This document shows, piece by piece, positions 41,526 to 49,293 of a DNA stretch of 49,293 nucleotides (positions are counted from its first letter, which is position 1; each line of letters begins with the position of its first letter). The notes beneath the pieces are model-generated. The model made no database searches and was not told the DNA's origin. It was given only the letters and a program-made list of their open reading frames with translations. Origin of the DNA: Deltaproteobacteria bacterium (GTDB lineage: Bacteria; Desulfobacterota; Syntrophia; Syntrophales; UBA8958); contig JAPLJZ010000190.1 of assembly GCA_026388335.1 (NCBI GenBank), forward strand, positions 1-49,293, in the 5' to 3' direction. Position numbers and translations under genes: made by a program.

Positions 41526-42046
41526 TGATTCGCGGCATCGTCAAGCAGGTTGCCGAGGGGTTGATCAAGATGTTCTCCGCATCAGGGCGGAGCAATGAAA
41601 CCTTTGATGACCGCGAATATTTCCAGCATTACGGACTTACATCGCGCCCCCTGCCCGGTGCGGAGGTCATTATTATCAACGAGGGCAATCACTATATCGC
41701 CGTCGCCTCCGACGATCGGCGGTATCGGCTGGCCCTTGAAGAGGGGGAAGTGGCCCTCTACACCGACGAAGGTGACTGTGTCCACTTGAAGCGAGACAAA
41801 ACCATTCATATCGTGAGCGGAAACAAGGTGATCGCCGACGTGGCCAATGAAATGACCGTCAATTGTCCTCTGATCAACCTTGGAGGCGAACGGGGATCGA
41901 TCCGTTATCTGATCGATGAGCGGCTATTGGAGTTGTTCAATAACCATGTCCACGCCGGTGTAGAGCCTGGAGGCGGATCGTCGGGGAAACCGTCCGGGTA
42001 CCTGACCCTGGACAATGTATGTACAACCATTACCAAAGCGGGATAA
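41525..42046 (+). CDS. Baseplate spike/assembly protein V (Mu gp45-like)
   Basis: 173 residues: N-terminal OB fold (YGLTSRPLPGAEVIIINEGN), beta-helix with repeated short strands, and an HVH tip near the end (NNHVHAGVEPGGGSSG), where Mu and P2 spikes bind iron. It pierces the outer membrane. Confidence 0.9.
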   Translation: MIRGIVKQVAEGLIKMFSASGRSNETFDDREYFQHYGLTSRPLPGAEVIIINEGNHYIAVASDDRRYRLALEEGEVALYTDEGDCVHLKRDKTIHIVSGNKVIADVANEMTVNCPLINLGGERGSIRYLIDERLLELFNNHVHAGVEPGGGSSGKPSGYLTLDNVCTTITKAG

Positions 42047-42048
42047 TT

Positions 42049-42420
42049 ATGGATTTTGCCCTTGACATCGTTGACCGAAACAGCCTGGCCGGAATGACCT
42101 TCGAGAAGGCCACCACGATCATGAACAACATCTATTTGTCTTTGACGATTGAGCAAGGTTCGTTTTTCGCCGATACGACCTTCGGATCCCGGCTCCATTT
42201 GCTCCGGAGGGCAAAGAACACGGAGACGACGGCACGCCTGGCCGTGGATTATTGCCGCGAGGCCCTTCAGTGGCTCTTGGATACCAAGAAAGCCATTGCG
42301 ATCGATGTCTTTGCCCAGCGGGACCGGACGCAGGATATCCACCGGCTGAAGCTGCTGATCGAGGTGACCCCCATCAGTGGCCCTATAGTGCCCTTTACGA
42401 CCTTTATCGACGTGGTGTGA
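42049..42420 (+). CDS. Baseplate wedge protein gp46-like
   Basis: 123 residues matching gp46 (TTIMNNIYLSLTIEQGSFFA, FGSRLHLLRRAKNTET), a gp25-like wedge subunit. GGATAATT just before the ATG is a weak ribosome site, so translation may be coupled to the spike gene three bases upstream. Confidence 0.85.
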   Translation: MDFALDIVDRNSLAGMTFEKATTIMNNIYLSLTIEQGSFFADTTFGSRLHLLRRAKNTETTARLAVDYCREALQWLLDTKKAIAIDVFAQRDRTQDIHRLKLLIEVTPISGPIVPFTTFIDVV

Positions 42421-42430
42421 GGTAGAAACA

Positions 42431-43420
42431 ATGTCCTTTCAAAAAGAATTTGACGACCTCTTAAACGCCCTTTTAACGGATTACCGCAATCAGTTTCCCG
42501 AGGCGGACACTTCCCAGGGAAGCCTGATTTTCATCAAATCGGCTTGCCTGGCCAGCGCGTTGTGGGGGATCTATAAATACCAGGAATGGATATCCGCCCA
42601 GATATTTCCTGATACCGCCGAGACGGAATTCCTTGAGCATCACACCTGGGTCCGGGGACTTGCCCGGCGAGTCGGGGAGACGGACGCGGAACTGCTTTCC
42701 CGCCTCCTGGATTATATTCGTAGACCTCCGGCCGGAGGTAATAAATATGATTATATCAAATGGGCTTTGACGATCGACAATGTCAGCGCCGCTTATTGTT
42801 TCCCCCTTGGGCAGGGGTTGGGCACGGTGGATGTCGTTATCATTGCCGATCAGGATACCACCGGATCGGAACTGCCTTCCTCGCATGCCAAGATAGGAAC
42901 GGTGACTGATATAGCGACCAATAAGCTTATCGACAGCGCCGCAACTTTTACCGAGCCGACAACTCCTGTGCAAATCGGCGACGTTGCCGTCAACGATGAT
43001 CTGTCCACACGAGCGGTCGTCACGGCGGTCGACAGCGGCACGCAGTTGACACTGGATACGGACATCTTTACGGCATCTGGCCAAGCCTATACCCTGAAAT
43101 CTCTAACGGCACAGGTGAAGGAATATATTGACGACGTCCGGCCTGTGACAGCATCTGTGGTCCGGGTGCTTCCGCCGACGATCGCCGATCAGAATGTTAC
43201 GGTCACAGTCATAGGAACCGGTGTAGATAAGGCCGCGATCGCTACGGAGATTACAGCTTATATGAACGCCTTGATACCAGGTGAAACCCTTTACCTGAGC
43301 CGCATCATCGCCACTGCCATTCAGGCCGGGGCTGCCAATGCGGTTATATCAGTCCCGGTAGACGATGTTACACCTGGCGACTATGAGATGCTCAGGCCGG
43401 GTACGGTCAGCGTTACTTAA
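42431..43420 (+). CDS. Baseplate J-like protein (Mu gp47)
   Basis: 329 residues of the baseplate J family: RVGETDAELLSRLLDYIRRP and PAGGNKYDYIKWAL, ending VPVDDVTPGDYEMLRPGTVS. About residues 150-220 form an inserted beta-domain (DIATNKLIDSAATFTEPTTP, VVTAVDSGTQLTLDTDIF) not found in all J proteins. Part of the baseplate wedge. Confidence 0.9.
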   Translation: MSFQKEFDDLLNALLTDYRNQFPEADTSQGSLIFIKSACLASALWGIYKYQEWISAQIFPDTAETEFLEHHTWVRGLARRVGETDAELLSRLLDYIRRPPAGGNKYDYIKWALTIDNVSAAYCFPLGQGLGTVDVVIIADQDTTGSELPSSHAKIGTVTDIATNKLIDSAATFTEPTTPVQIGDVAVNDDLSTRAVVTAVDSGTQLTLDTDIFTASGQAYTLKSLTAQVKEYIDDVRPVTASVVRVLPPTIADQNVTVTVIGTGVDKAAIATEITAYMNALIPGETLYLSRIIATAIQAGAANAVISVPVDDVTPGDYEMLRPGTVSVT

Positions 43421-43429
43421 GGAAAGTCC

Positions 43430-43978
43430 ATGAATCATCGAGACTCATTGAAACTGCTATTCCCCACTGAAATCGTCGGTGTCTTTGATGACGATATTAC
43501 CCTCGAGGGAAAACATCTTGATGCGGCCCAGGTTTCAGCGGAAGGTCTCCTCGATGAAATGTTTCCCGACCGGACTTACAGTCTGCTCAAGGACTGGGAG
43601 CGCGTCTGCGGGCTGATTCCCGAAACGGACGCGCCGCTGCAGATGCGCCGCAATGCCGTGGTGAAGAAACTCCGGGAGCTGGGAGGGCTGTCCAAGTCAT
43701 ACTTCATCGCCCTCGCGGCGTCGTTTGGCTGGACGATTACCATCGATGAGTTTCTACCCTTTATGTCCGGTTGGAGCCGTGCCGGAGATTGGATCAACGA
43801 TGAGTTGGTCCGCTGGATCTGGCGGGTAAACGTCGATGGCTTTGCCATCTATTCATTCCGGGCGGGCATGTCCGTAACGGGCGAACTGCTCACCTGGTGG
43901 ACGGGAAATGATGCCCTGGAAACCCTGATCGAAGAGCTGAAACCGGCCCACACGGCAGTCATCTTTAATTACGAATAA
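43430..43978 (+). CDS. gp48-like baseplate/tail protein (DUF2313)
   Basis: 182 residues. LLDEMFPDRTYSLLKDWERV and QMRRNAVVKKLRELGGLSKS match DUF2313/gp48, needed for baseplate assembly in Mu. AGGAAAGTCC precedes the ATG. Confidence 0.87.
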   Translation: MNHRDSLKLLFPTEIVGVFDDDITLEGKHLDAAQVSAEGLLDEMFPDRTYSLLKDWERVCGLIPETDAPLQMRRNAVVKKLRELGGLSKSYFIALAASFGWTITIDEFLPFMSGWSRAGDWINDELVRWIWRVNVDGFAIYSFRAGMSVTGELLTWWTGNDALETLIEELKPAHTAVIFNYE

Positions 43979-43990
43979 AAAGGAGGCAAT

Positions 43991-44860
43991 ATGGCCAAAA
44001 CAATTTTTATCGATGGCAATCCTTCCCAGGGAATATTGGGAACCATCGTAAACGCGCTGTTTCTAAACAAAATATTCAATCATCGGCACGACGGAGCGGA
44101 CGCGGACGGATCGGCGCCCATTAACTATGCGGCGGACACAGGGGCGGCTGACGCATATGCGATAGCCCTGACCCCTGCCCTAACGGCCCATGTGCCCGGC
44201 ATGCCCATCGTGTTCAAGGCGGCCCATGCCAACACGGGAGCGTCCACCATCGCCATAAATGGCATGGCGACCGTGCCGATCAAAGATACGGCCGGAGCAG
44301 CCCTGGTGGCGGATGCCATCAAAGCGGGTGCGCTGGTTATGGTCATCTATGACACCGTAAATTATCAGGTAATGAACCTCGATCCCCAAAGTGATGTCCC
44401 TATCGGGGCAGAAATGTTGTGGCCGATAGACACACCTCCTCCGACCCGCTGGTTTGAGGAAGACGGTACTTCCCTTGTACGTACAACCTATCAGGGGCTG
44501 TTCAACATCATCGGCACCGGGTATGGAGCCGTTGACAGCAGCCATTTTAATCTGCCAAGCCCAAGGGGACGACATATTCGTATCTGGGCTCATGGCCAGG
44601 CAACCGATCCGGATCGAGCAAGTAGAACAGCCCCAACGGCGCCTGGCGCGACGATACAGGCTGGAGATCATAATGGAACGGATCAGCCGGATGAGAATAG
44701 GCTTCATTACCATACAGTCCCTACACTTGCAGCAGGGGCAGGTGGGGGATCAAATAGGGATATCTACGGTGGTGCAGGCGACACCTCTACGTTAGGTTCG
44801 GGCGGCAATGAAAGCAGAGGGGTTAACACCAACCGAATGTTGATCATAAAAGCTTACTAA
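43991..44860 (+). CDS. Tail fibre with collar domain
   Basis: 289 residues. The first ~60 attach to the baseplate (NALFLNKIFNHRHDGADADG), then a beta-rich repeat, then a phage tail collar domain (GAEMLWPIDTPPPTRWFEED, GYGAVDSSHFNLPSPRGRHI) and a Gly/Ser-rich end with NRMLIIKAY, the typical end for receptor-binding tips. AGGAGG lies before the ATG. Confidence 0.87.
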   Translation: MAKTIFIDGNPSQGILGTIVNALFLNKIFNHRHDGADADGSAPINYAADTGAADAYAIALTPALTAHVPGMPIVFKAAHANTGASTIAINGMATVPIKDTAGAALVADAIKAGALVMVIYDTVNYQVMNLDPQSDVPIGAEMLWPIDTPPPTRWFEEDGTSLVRTTYQGLFNIIGTGYGAVDSSHFNLPSPRGRHIRIWAHGQATDPDRASRTAPTAPGATIQAGDHNGTDQPDENRLHYHTVPTLAAGAGGGSNRDIYGGAGDTSTLGSGGNESRGVNTNRMLIIKAY

Positions 44861-44871
44861 AGGAGAGAGTC

Positions 44872-45435
44872 ATGAAAATATACCATTGGCACCCAGATAC
44901 TTACGAATATTTAGGCACATCAGAGGCAAGAATCGATCCTCTGGAAACAGCCAAAACGAGAGAGACGGTATATATGATCCCCGCTCATGCGACGCCCGAT
45001 CAACCTCCCCAAACCGGAGCAAATCAGGCAGCCAGGCGAATCAATAATGATGCATGGGAGGTGGTGGACGATTATCGTGGTCAAGAATATTGGGACAAAG
45101 ACACCGGAGAGAAAATTACCATCACTGCGCTGGGAGTGATAATCCCTATTGGAAATCCAACGCAGGCACCGCCTTTGGGCATGTTTGATCCTAAATGGTA
45201 CGAGACAGCATGGGTCGAAACAGCCATCGTATTCCAGGGGACGAAGGTGACGACCAAGGCTGATGTCGATCAAATCACGAGTCAACTGATCATCGCATTG
45301 GGAGAGGCAAAGGCCAAAACGGAAAAATTAATGGCCGGATCTGATCCCTGCCCGATTTGGGATACATTCATCGCTGCAAGGGCGGTCATCCTTCAAGAAG
45401 GCGATGAATACATCATTGCGAACAGTCTGACATAA
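44872..45435 (+). CDS. Tail fibre assembly-like protein
   Basis: 187 residues. IYHWHPDTYEYLGTSEARID and the N-terminal beta region are like tail-fibre assembly or fibre-associated proteins; the C-terminal helices (DQITSQLIIALGEAKAKTEK) are variable. Follows the fibre gene as in many phages. AAAGGAGAGAG upstream of ATG. Confidence 0.7.
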   Translation: MKIYHWHPDTYEYLGTSEARIDPLETAKTRETVYMIPAHATPDQPPQTGANQAARRINNDAWEVVDDYRGQEYWDKDTGEKITITALGVIIPIGNPTQAPPLGMFDPKWYETAWVETAIVFQGTKVTTKADVDQITSQLIIALGEAKAKTEKLMAGSDPCPIWDTFIAARAVILQEGDEYIIANSLT

Positions 45436-45487
45436 ATAAAAGGCGGACAGTATTTCAGGGAGTGCGACCTCCCCAAACCAGGCGATT

Positions 45488-45586
45488 GTGACGCCCGACG
45501 GGATAACCCGCTACCATCCGCACAGTAAGATCGCGCAGGCATATAGCAGGGTGATCCCCAAAAATCAACAACTGGAGGTCACATGA
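45488..45586 (+). CDS. Very short ORF before the methylase
   Basis: 32 codons from GTG 45488 (VTPDGITRYHPHSKIAQAYS, RVIPKNQQLEVT), ending inside the next gene's start. It looks like a protein C-terminus and may be the remnant of a longer gene or coupling peptide. The frame extends upstream to 45440 without an ATG. Confidence 0.3.
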   Translation: MTPDGITRYHPHSKIAQAYSRVIPKNQQLEVT

Positions 45587-46343
45587 ACAGTTTTTTAGCG
45601 TACATGGGCGGCAAATCGCTGCTCGCCAAGAAAATCGTTGCCCGGATTCCCAAGCATAATTGTTATTGCGAAGTGTTCGCCGGTGCTGCCTGGGTATTTT
45701 TCAAAAAGGAAGAGTCGGAAGTAGAAATCATTAATGACATCAATACCGACTTGGTTACCCTCTATCGAGTCGTAAAGCTTCACCTGGAAGAGTTCATCCG
45801 ATATCTTAAGTGGATACTTGTGGCCAGGGATGAATTTGAACGATTTAAGCTGGAGAATCCGGACACATTGACGGATATCCAAAAGGCCGTTCGGTTTTAC
45901 TATTTATTGAAATCTGGATATGCGGCCCGCATCGATAACCCTTCGTTTTCGATCGCCACGTCATCAAAGCCGCGATTGAACCTGTTGCGAATCGAAGAAG
46001 AGCTATCAGCCGTCCACCTTCGCCTCTCCAGGGTATATATCGAGAACAGGCCCTATGATGCGATCATTCAACGATTTGACAAGCCGGACACCTTATTGAT
46101 CCTCCTTATTATGGATGCGAGGACTATTATGGCCGTGGAATATTCAATCGCTCTGACTTCACAAAGCTGAGAGACATCCTGACCCAAATCAATGGCAGAT
46201 TTATTATGTCAATCAACGATGCTGAGGAGATCCGGGATCTGTTCAGGGATTTCAAAATCGAGACGGTAGGAACATCATATTCTGCCGGAGGAGCAAACCG
46301 AAAAAAGCAGGTCAATGAACTTTTGATTAGAAATTACGGATAG
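45583..46343 (+). pseudogene. DNA adenine methylase (Dam-like), frameshifted before DPPY
   Basis: Starts YMGGKSLLAKKIVARIP and EVFAGAAWVFF (SAM-binding motif), and reads as an intact N6-adenine methylase to about 46097. There the frame shifts; the correct continuation begins DPPYYGCEDYYGRGIFNRSD (the catalytic motif IV) and runs to a stop at 46341-46343. The gap is about seven bases or equivalent (a family member would read F-Y-x-DPPY). So catalysis is lost unless a sequencing error is present. Methylases at this site usually protect phage DNA. Confidence 0.85.
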
Positions 46344-46351
46344 ACAATCAA

Positions 46352-46378
46352 AAGTTATTTGATATGATCAAATAACTT
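46352..46378. repeat. Perfect 12-bp inverted repeat near the right terminus
   Basis: AAGTTATTTGAT, ATG, ATCAAATAACTT. AT-rich with a three-base loop, nine bases after the methylase stop. May be a weak terminator or a transposase/regulator site; it shares the GTTAT core with the terminal repeats. Confidence 0.5.
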
Positions 46379-46380
46379 CG

Positions 46381-46421
46381 GGAAGTGAGTTATCGCAATT
46401 TTCGGGGTCGGGTTATCTCAC
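46381..46421 (-). repeat. Right terminal inverted repeat of the prophage
   Basis: Reverse complement matches the left terminus at 30 of 41 positions: GTGAGATAAC outermost, AAATTGCGATAACT inside, then ACTT. GATAAC occurs twice, as in the left end. The terminus of the phage is thus near 46421, before the AT-rich methyltransferase gene. Confidence 0.75.
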
Positions 46422-46444
46422 GCGGCCACAGGGCCAGTATTTCA

Positions 46445-46473
46445 TTGACACGCAATGGTGTTTTGCCTATACC
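46445..46473 (+). promoter_or_regulatory. Sigma70-type promoter for the methyltransferase gene
   Basis: TTGACA (46445-46450), exactly 17 bases, TATACC (46468-46473). Directed to the gene at 46534 and lying just outside the phage terminus, so it belongs to the flank. A weak purine-rich site precedes the ATG. Confidence 0.6.
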
Positions 46474-46533
46474 TTACTCTGGGGAGAGTAAATTATTATC
46501 AAGCAAGTAAACAGAGAAAGAGAATAAAAAAGT

Positions 46534-47178
46534 ATGAAACGATTGACACGTTTGGGAAAATTTTATGGAACTGATAAAGCAACATGCCATAAATACACAG
46601 ACATTTACGAGCCATATTTTGAGAAATATACTGTCCCCAAAATATTAGAAATCGGAGTACATAAAGGAGCATCAATAAAGATGCTAAACGATTTTTTTTA
46701 CAATAAATGTAAAATAATAGGATTCGATAGCGGAGATCAGTTGGAGTTTAAAAATTGCTTTGCCAATGTTAAAATTATCGAAGGAGACCAATCTATCCGA
46801 GATGATTTGAAGAATTTACATCAAGAAGGACCGTTTGATATAATAATAGACGATGGAAGTCATCTCGTTGAACATCAACTCATTTCTTTTGCGGCGCTAT
46901 TTCCACTTCTAAGTGAAAATGGCGTCTATATTATTGAAGATATTCATACATCCCACGAGAAAGTTGCATATCATTTTAACCCCAAAGGATTTATTAATAC
47001 AATAGTGTTTTTGGAACAATTAAAAGTAGGAAAAATTGTAGAAGAACCATTTTTATTTCCTGACGAAATAAAATATATACAAGAGCACACGAAAAGCGTG
47101 CAATTATTTTATCCTAGAGGTCCAATTATTGATCCGGCGGAGGGAAGTGCAACATCAATAATAAAAAAGGTACTATAA
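46534..47178 (+). CDS. SAM-dependent methyltransferase, AT-rich
   Basis: 214 residues: SAM-binding LEIGVHKGASIKML, FDSGDQ, and DIIIDDGSHLVEHQ, as in CmcI/rhamnosyl O-methyltransferase and MycE-type class I methyltransferases acting on sugars or small molecules. The N-terminal KFYGTDKATCHKYTDIYEPY is typical of that group. Its base composition is clearly AT-richer than the phage and host neighbours, a sign of transfer. Single gene with its own promoter, outside the prophage. Confidence 0.82.
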   Translation: MKRLTRLGKFYGTDKATCHKYTDIYEPYFEKYTVPKILEIGVHKGASIKMLNDFFYNKCKIIGFDSGDQLEFKNCFANVKIIEGDQSIRDDLKNLHQEGPFDIIIDDGSHLVEHQLISFAALFPLLSENGVYIIEDIHTSHEKVAYHFNPKGFINTIVFLEQLKVGKIVEEPFLFPDEIKYIQEHTKSVQLFYPRGPIIDPAEGSATSIIKKVL

Positions 47179-47222
47179 ATGAAAATGGTAACCCTCTATG
47201 ACGAATCCGTCGTGTACGTTTG

Positions 47223-47365
47223 CCTATCCTTCATGCCTCAATTTAGCTTCGCTGATTATTCGAATTCTCAAAGCGTTATGCCTGGATATATTCGTCCCAG
47301 GAGTATTCAGGGTCTCGATAGAGGTGATCGTCATTGATGGGGAGTTGACAACAGGCGTCATCCAT
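47223..47365. repeat. 143-bp direct repeat flanking the prophage, right copy
   Basis: Same orientation as 10824-10966, nine substitutions. Starts 45 bases after the methyltransferase gene and ends 49 bases before livM's stop. The two copies bracket prophage plus methyltransferase. Confidence 0.85.
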
Positions 47366-47414
47366 GATGTATGGGGTGGCCTGCCTGTGTCGGGGTGATT
47401 ACGGTGTCCCCGGA

Positions 47415-48350
47415 TTAACCGCCGCCTTTTTTCCTGAAAAAATCAATGATGCCGTTGGGCATGAAAATGGTAACGACAATGAAGAGGGCACCGTAGATGA
47501 TCCGGGCGATTTCCGCCTGGGCGAAGATTGAGAGGCCCTCGTTGACGACGGTCAGGATGACGGCCCCGATGATCGGTCCCAGCCAGGTGCCCCCGCCTCC
47601 GAACATGGCCATGAGGACTATGAGGATGGAGATATTGATGTTGAAGACAACGTCGGCATGGATATAGGTCAGGTAATAGGCGAAGAGACCCCCGGCAATC
47701 CCGGGGAAAAAGGCAGAGAGGATGAAGGCCTGGATCTTGAGTTTTGCCGTCGGGATGGCCATGGTTTCGGCGACTTCTTCATCGGAGCGGATGGCTCTCA
47801 GGCCGGCGCCGAAGCGTGAGCGGCCGAGCCACCAGGCGACGCCGAGGGTGACAACCATGAGGAGGAGCATGACTTCGTACAGGATGGAGCGAGATAGTTT
47901 TTCCGGGATGTCCATGAACTTCAGCCAGATTCCTTCCGCCCCACCTAAAAACTCGATGTTCTTCACGGTCAGCTCTACGACAAAGGCAAAGCAGATCGTC
48001 ACGACTGAGAAGTAGGGCCCCCGGATTTTTAGACACGGATAGCCGACGATCAGGGCGACCAGTGCCGCCAACGCCCCGGCAGGGATCGAGGCCAGGATGG
48101 TCAGGAGGGGAGTCAATTCGAGCAGCGATGCCGCTTTCGCCGTGGCAAAGGCGCCGATCCCGAAGAAGGCCGCGTGGCCGAAGGACAGGTAGCCGGCATA
48201 GCCGCCGATGAAATTCCAGGAGGAGGCCAAAACCACGTACATGAAGACGGAGAACATGAAGGAAAGGTAATAGACCTCAGGTTCGAGGAACGGGAAGGCG
48301 GCGAGCATCACTATCAGGATCGCAATTGCGGCCAGGCGGTATTTTTGCAT
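47415..48350 (-). CDS. livM: Branched-chain amino acid ABC permease LivM
   Basis: 311 residues, about nine hydrophobic spans, with LivM landmarks: SWNFIGGYAGYLSFGHAAFF, GIAGGLFAYYLTYIHADVVF, EAA-like loop GGGGTWLGPIIGAVILTVVN. Inner-membrane half of a branched-chain amino acid or related substrate importer (LivHMFG type). Two bases after livH stops; likely transcribed from further upstream (right). Confidence 0.93.
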   Translation of the reverse strand: MQKYRLAAIAILIVMLAAFPFLEPEVYYLSFMFSVFMYVVLASSWNFIGGYAGYLSFGHAAFFGIGAFATAKAASLLELTPLLTILASIPAGALAALVALIVGYPCLKIRGPYFSVVTICFAFVVELTVKNIEFLGGAEGIWLKFMDIPEKLSRSILYEVMLLLMVVTLGVAWWLGRSRFGAGLRAIRSDEEVAETMAIPTAKLKIQAFILSAFFPGIAGGLFAYYLTYIHADVVFNINISILIVLMAMFGGGGTWLGPIIGAVILTVVNEGLSIFAQAEIARIIYGALFIVVTIFMPNGIIDFFRKKGGG

Positions 48351-48352
48351 TT

Positions 48353-49228
48353 TTATACCCCCTGCTTAAACAGGCCGTGGGGCCGGAAGATGAGAAAGAC
48401 CATCAGGAGCCCGAAGGTAACCAGATTCACCCACTGATAGGGAAGAAAGGCCATAGAGAGTCCCGTGATTACCCCGATGATGAGTCCCGCCAGGGCCGTA
48501 CCGATAACGTTCCCCACCCCGCCCACGATTACCACTAAAAAGAGATAGATGAGCCAGAGATTGTGGGAGTGGGGCTCAAAGGAATTGAGGAGGGCCATGC
48601 TGATGCCCCCGGCCCCGGCCGTGGAGACGGCAAGGGCGAAGGTGATCATGCTGATCCGGTAAAGGTTGACGCCATACAACTGGGCGGCCTCGGGCTGCTG
48701 CCAGGCGGCCCGGACCGCCATGCCCGTATAAGTCTTTTTCAGAAACAGATAAATTGCGGTTATCCCCACGATGGACAAACCGAAGCCGACAAGGTGGGGA
48801 TACTGAAAATAGAAGGGTCCCACAATCAGGGCGCCGCTGGCGTAAGTCGGCGTCAAAACTCGGGGATCGGCCTTCCAGATAAGGACCATGACGTTTTCCA
48901 GAATAATGGCCAGGCCGAAGGTGAGAATCATCGACGCCACAATGACCTCCTTGGCCCTGGTGATGGGCCTGATGAGGAGTTGATAGATTCCGCAGGCTAG
49001 GAGGAACAGGAGCGGCACGGACACCGCCGCCGAAACGACGGGGTCCATACCGAAATACTGTAACAGGCTATAGGCCAGGTAGGCCCCGAGGAGTCCGAAG
49101 GCGGCATGGGAGATGTGGATGACGTGCATGACCCCCCAGGTCAGGGAAAAGCCGACGCTGAGGAGCGCATACACCATGCCCATCATGATGCCGCTGATCA
49201 GGGACTGAGTTAGTAAGACGGCGTCCAC
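48353..49228 (-). CDS. livH: Branched-chain amino acid ABC permease LivH
   Basis: 291 residues starting at GTG, about eight hydrophobic spans. SGIMMGMVYALLSVGFSLTW and GGVGNVIGTALAGLIIGVIT are LivH hallmarks. Paired with LivM to form the channel. One base separates it from the substrate-binding protein stop. Confidence 0.93.
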   Translation of the reverse strand: MDAVLLTQSLISGIMMGMVYALLSVGFSLTWGVMHVIHISHAAFGLLGAYLAYSLLQYFGMDPVVSAAVSVPLLFLLACGIYQLLIRPITRAKEVIVASMILTFGLAIILENVMVLIWKADPRVLTPTYASGALIVGPFYFQYPHLVGFGLSIVGITAIYLFLKKTYTGMAVRAAWQQPEAAQLYGVNLYRISMITFALAVSTAGAGGISMALLNSFEPHSHNLWLIYLFLVVIVGGVGNVIGTALAGLIIGVITGLSMAFLPYQWVNLVTFGLLMVFLIFRPHGLFKQGV

Positions 49229-49229
49229 G

Positions 49230-49293
49230 TTACTTTGTCCAGGCCGGTTTCGGATAGACCGGTTGCTTCGTCTGTACGTTCTTCGGCCAGATC
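49230..49293 (-). CDS. livK: C-terminal end of a Liv-type substrate-binding protein, partial
   Basis: The last 20 codons (IWPKNVQTKQPVYPKPAWTK, stop) match the common C-terminus of LivK-like periplasmic amino-acid-binding proteins. Order livK-livH-livM fits. The rest lies outside the window. Confidence 0.7.
   Translation of the reverse strand, partial: IWPKNVQTKQPVYPKPAWTK

Larger units (their letters stand above)
11107..46421. mobile_element. Mu-like transposable prophage, about 35 kb
   Basis: Terminal inverted repeats start GTGAGATAAC at 11107 (plus) and 46421 (minus). The contents follow the Mu order: repressor, MuA-like transposase, MuB-like ATPase, Gam, GemA, Mor, lysis, gp27/28 terminase, portal, protease-scaffold, head, sheath, tube, tape measure, N, P, gp45-gp48, fibre, methylase. 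The exact ends are uncertain because no 5-bp target duplication is visible immediately outside, and weak similarity (GGCC, TGTGG) continues ~15 bp outward on both sides. All structural genes are open, so the phage may be active; only dam is clearly broken. Confidence 0.9.

Noticed and set aside
46444-46450. ATTGACA as the right phage terminus (matching TGTCAATT at 11048)
   Set aside because: Here TTGACA is better explained as the -35 box of the methyltransferase promoter with 17-bp spacing; no target duplication supports ends at 11048/46450.
47198-47398. 66-codon ORF across the right 143-bp repeat
   Set aside because: Same reason as the left copy; the frame outside the repeat is not shared.
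1-49293. CRISPR array, rRNA or retron/defence cassette
   Set aside because: No regularly spaced repeats, no rRNA signature, and no reverse transcriptase or known defence domains were seen in any frame read.

Overview
The window looks like a chromosomal segment of a Desulfobacterota (deltaproteobacterial) anaerobe carrying an almost complete Mu-like transposable prophage. The host assignment is an inference. It rests on a Gram-negative Mla lipid-transport operon, a paired family III CoA-transferase locus like those of anaerobic aromatic or fatty-acid degraders, GAF-LuxR and hybrid histidine-kinase signalling genes, and a liv branched-chain amino acid ABC operon. No rRNA, tRNA or CRISPR array was seen.

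Left flank (1-11106). On the minus strand the operon mlaE-mlaF-mlaD-mlaC has a good promoter at 2958-2987, and its MlaF carries a C-terminal extension resembling a degenerate GGDEF fold. Then come a decayed stretch (2913-3534) with a glutamine synthetase 3' fragment and dispersed repeats, two adjacent CoA-transferase genes, a GAF-LuxR regulator, a hybrid kinase with two receiver domains, and an uncharacterised possible sensor protein. The last 660 bp before the phage is gene-free and rich in repeats.

Prophage (about 11107-46421). Imperfect 41-bp terminal inverted repeats starting GTGAGATAAC bracket a Mu-type gene order. Leftward genes: two exported cargo proteins and a Xre-type repressor. Rightward genes: small early genes, MuA-like DDE transposase, MuB-like ATPase, Gam, a Nudix hydrolase, small unknowns, GemA and a Mor-like activator. 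A strong terminator and an unexplained stem-loop follow. The late genes are lysis (SleB-type hydrolase, small membrane proteins), packaging and head (gp27-, gp28-like, a portal/MuF fusion, protease with nested scaffold, decoration protein, major head protein), tail (sheath, tube, chaperones with probable frameshift, tape measure), baseplate (N, P, gp45-gp48) and fibre genes. A DNA adenine methylase gene broken exactly before its DPPY motif lies at the right end.

Right flank (46422-49293). An AT-rich SAM-methyltransferase gene with its own promoter lies just outside the right terminus, followed by the second copy of a 143-bp repeat whose first copy lies left of the phage, then livM, livH and the end of livK on the minus strand.

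How it works together: the phage has every module needed for replicative transposition, lysis and a contractile-tailed virion, so it may be functional apart from the broken dam. No wholly novel system is certain. The most interesting leads are the GGDEF-like tail on MlaF, the asymmetric CoA-transferase pair, the operator-like palindromes inside 15426-16409, the stem-loop at 23485-23554, the phage-borne exported protein pair, and the 143-bp repeats flanking the island. All family names are from recognition of sequence patterns by eye; no database search was run.
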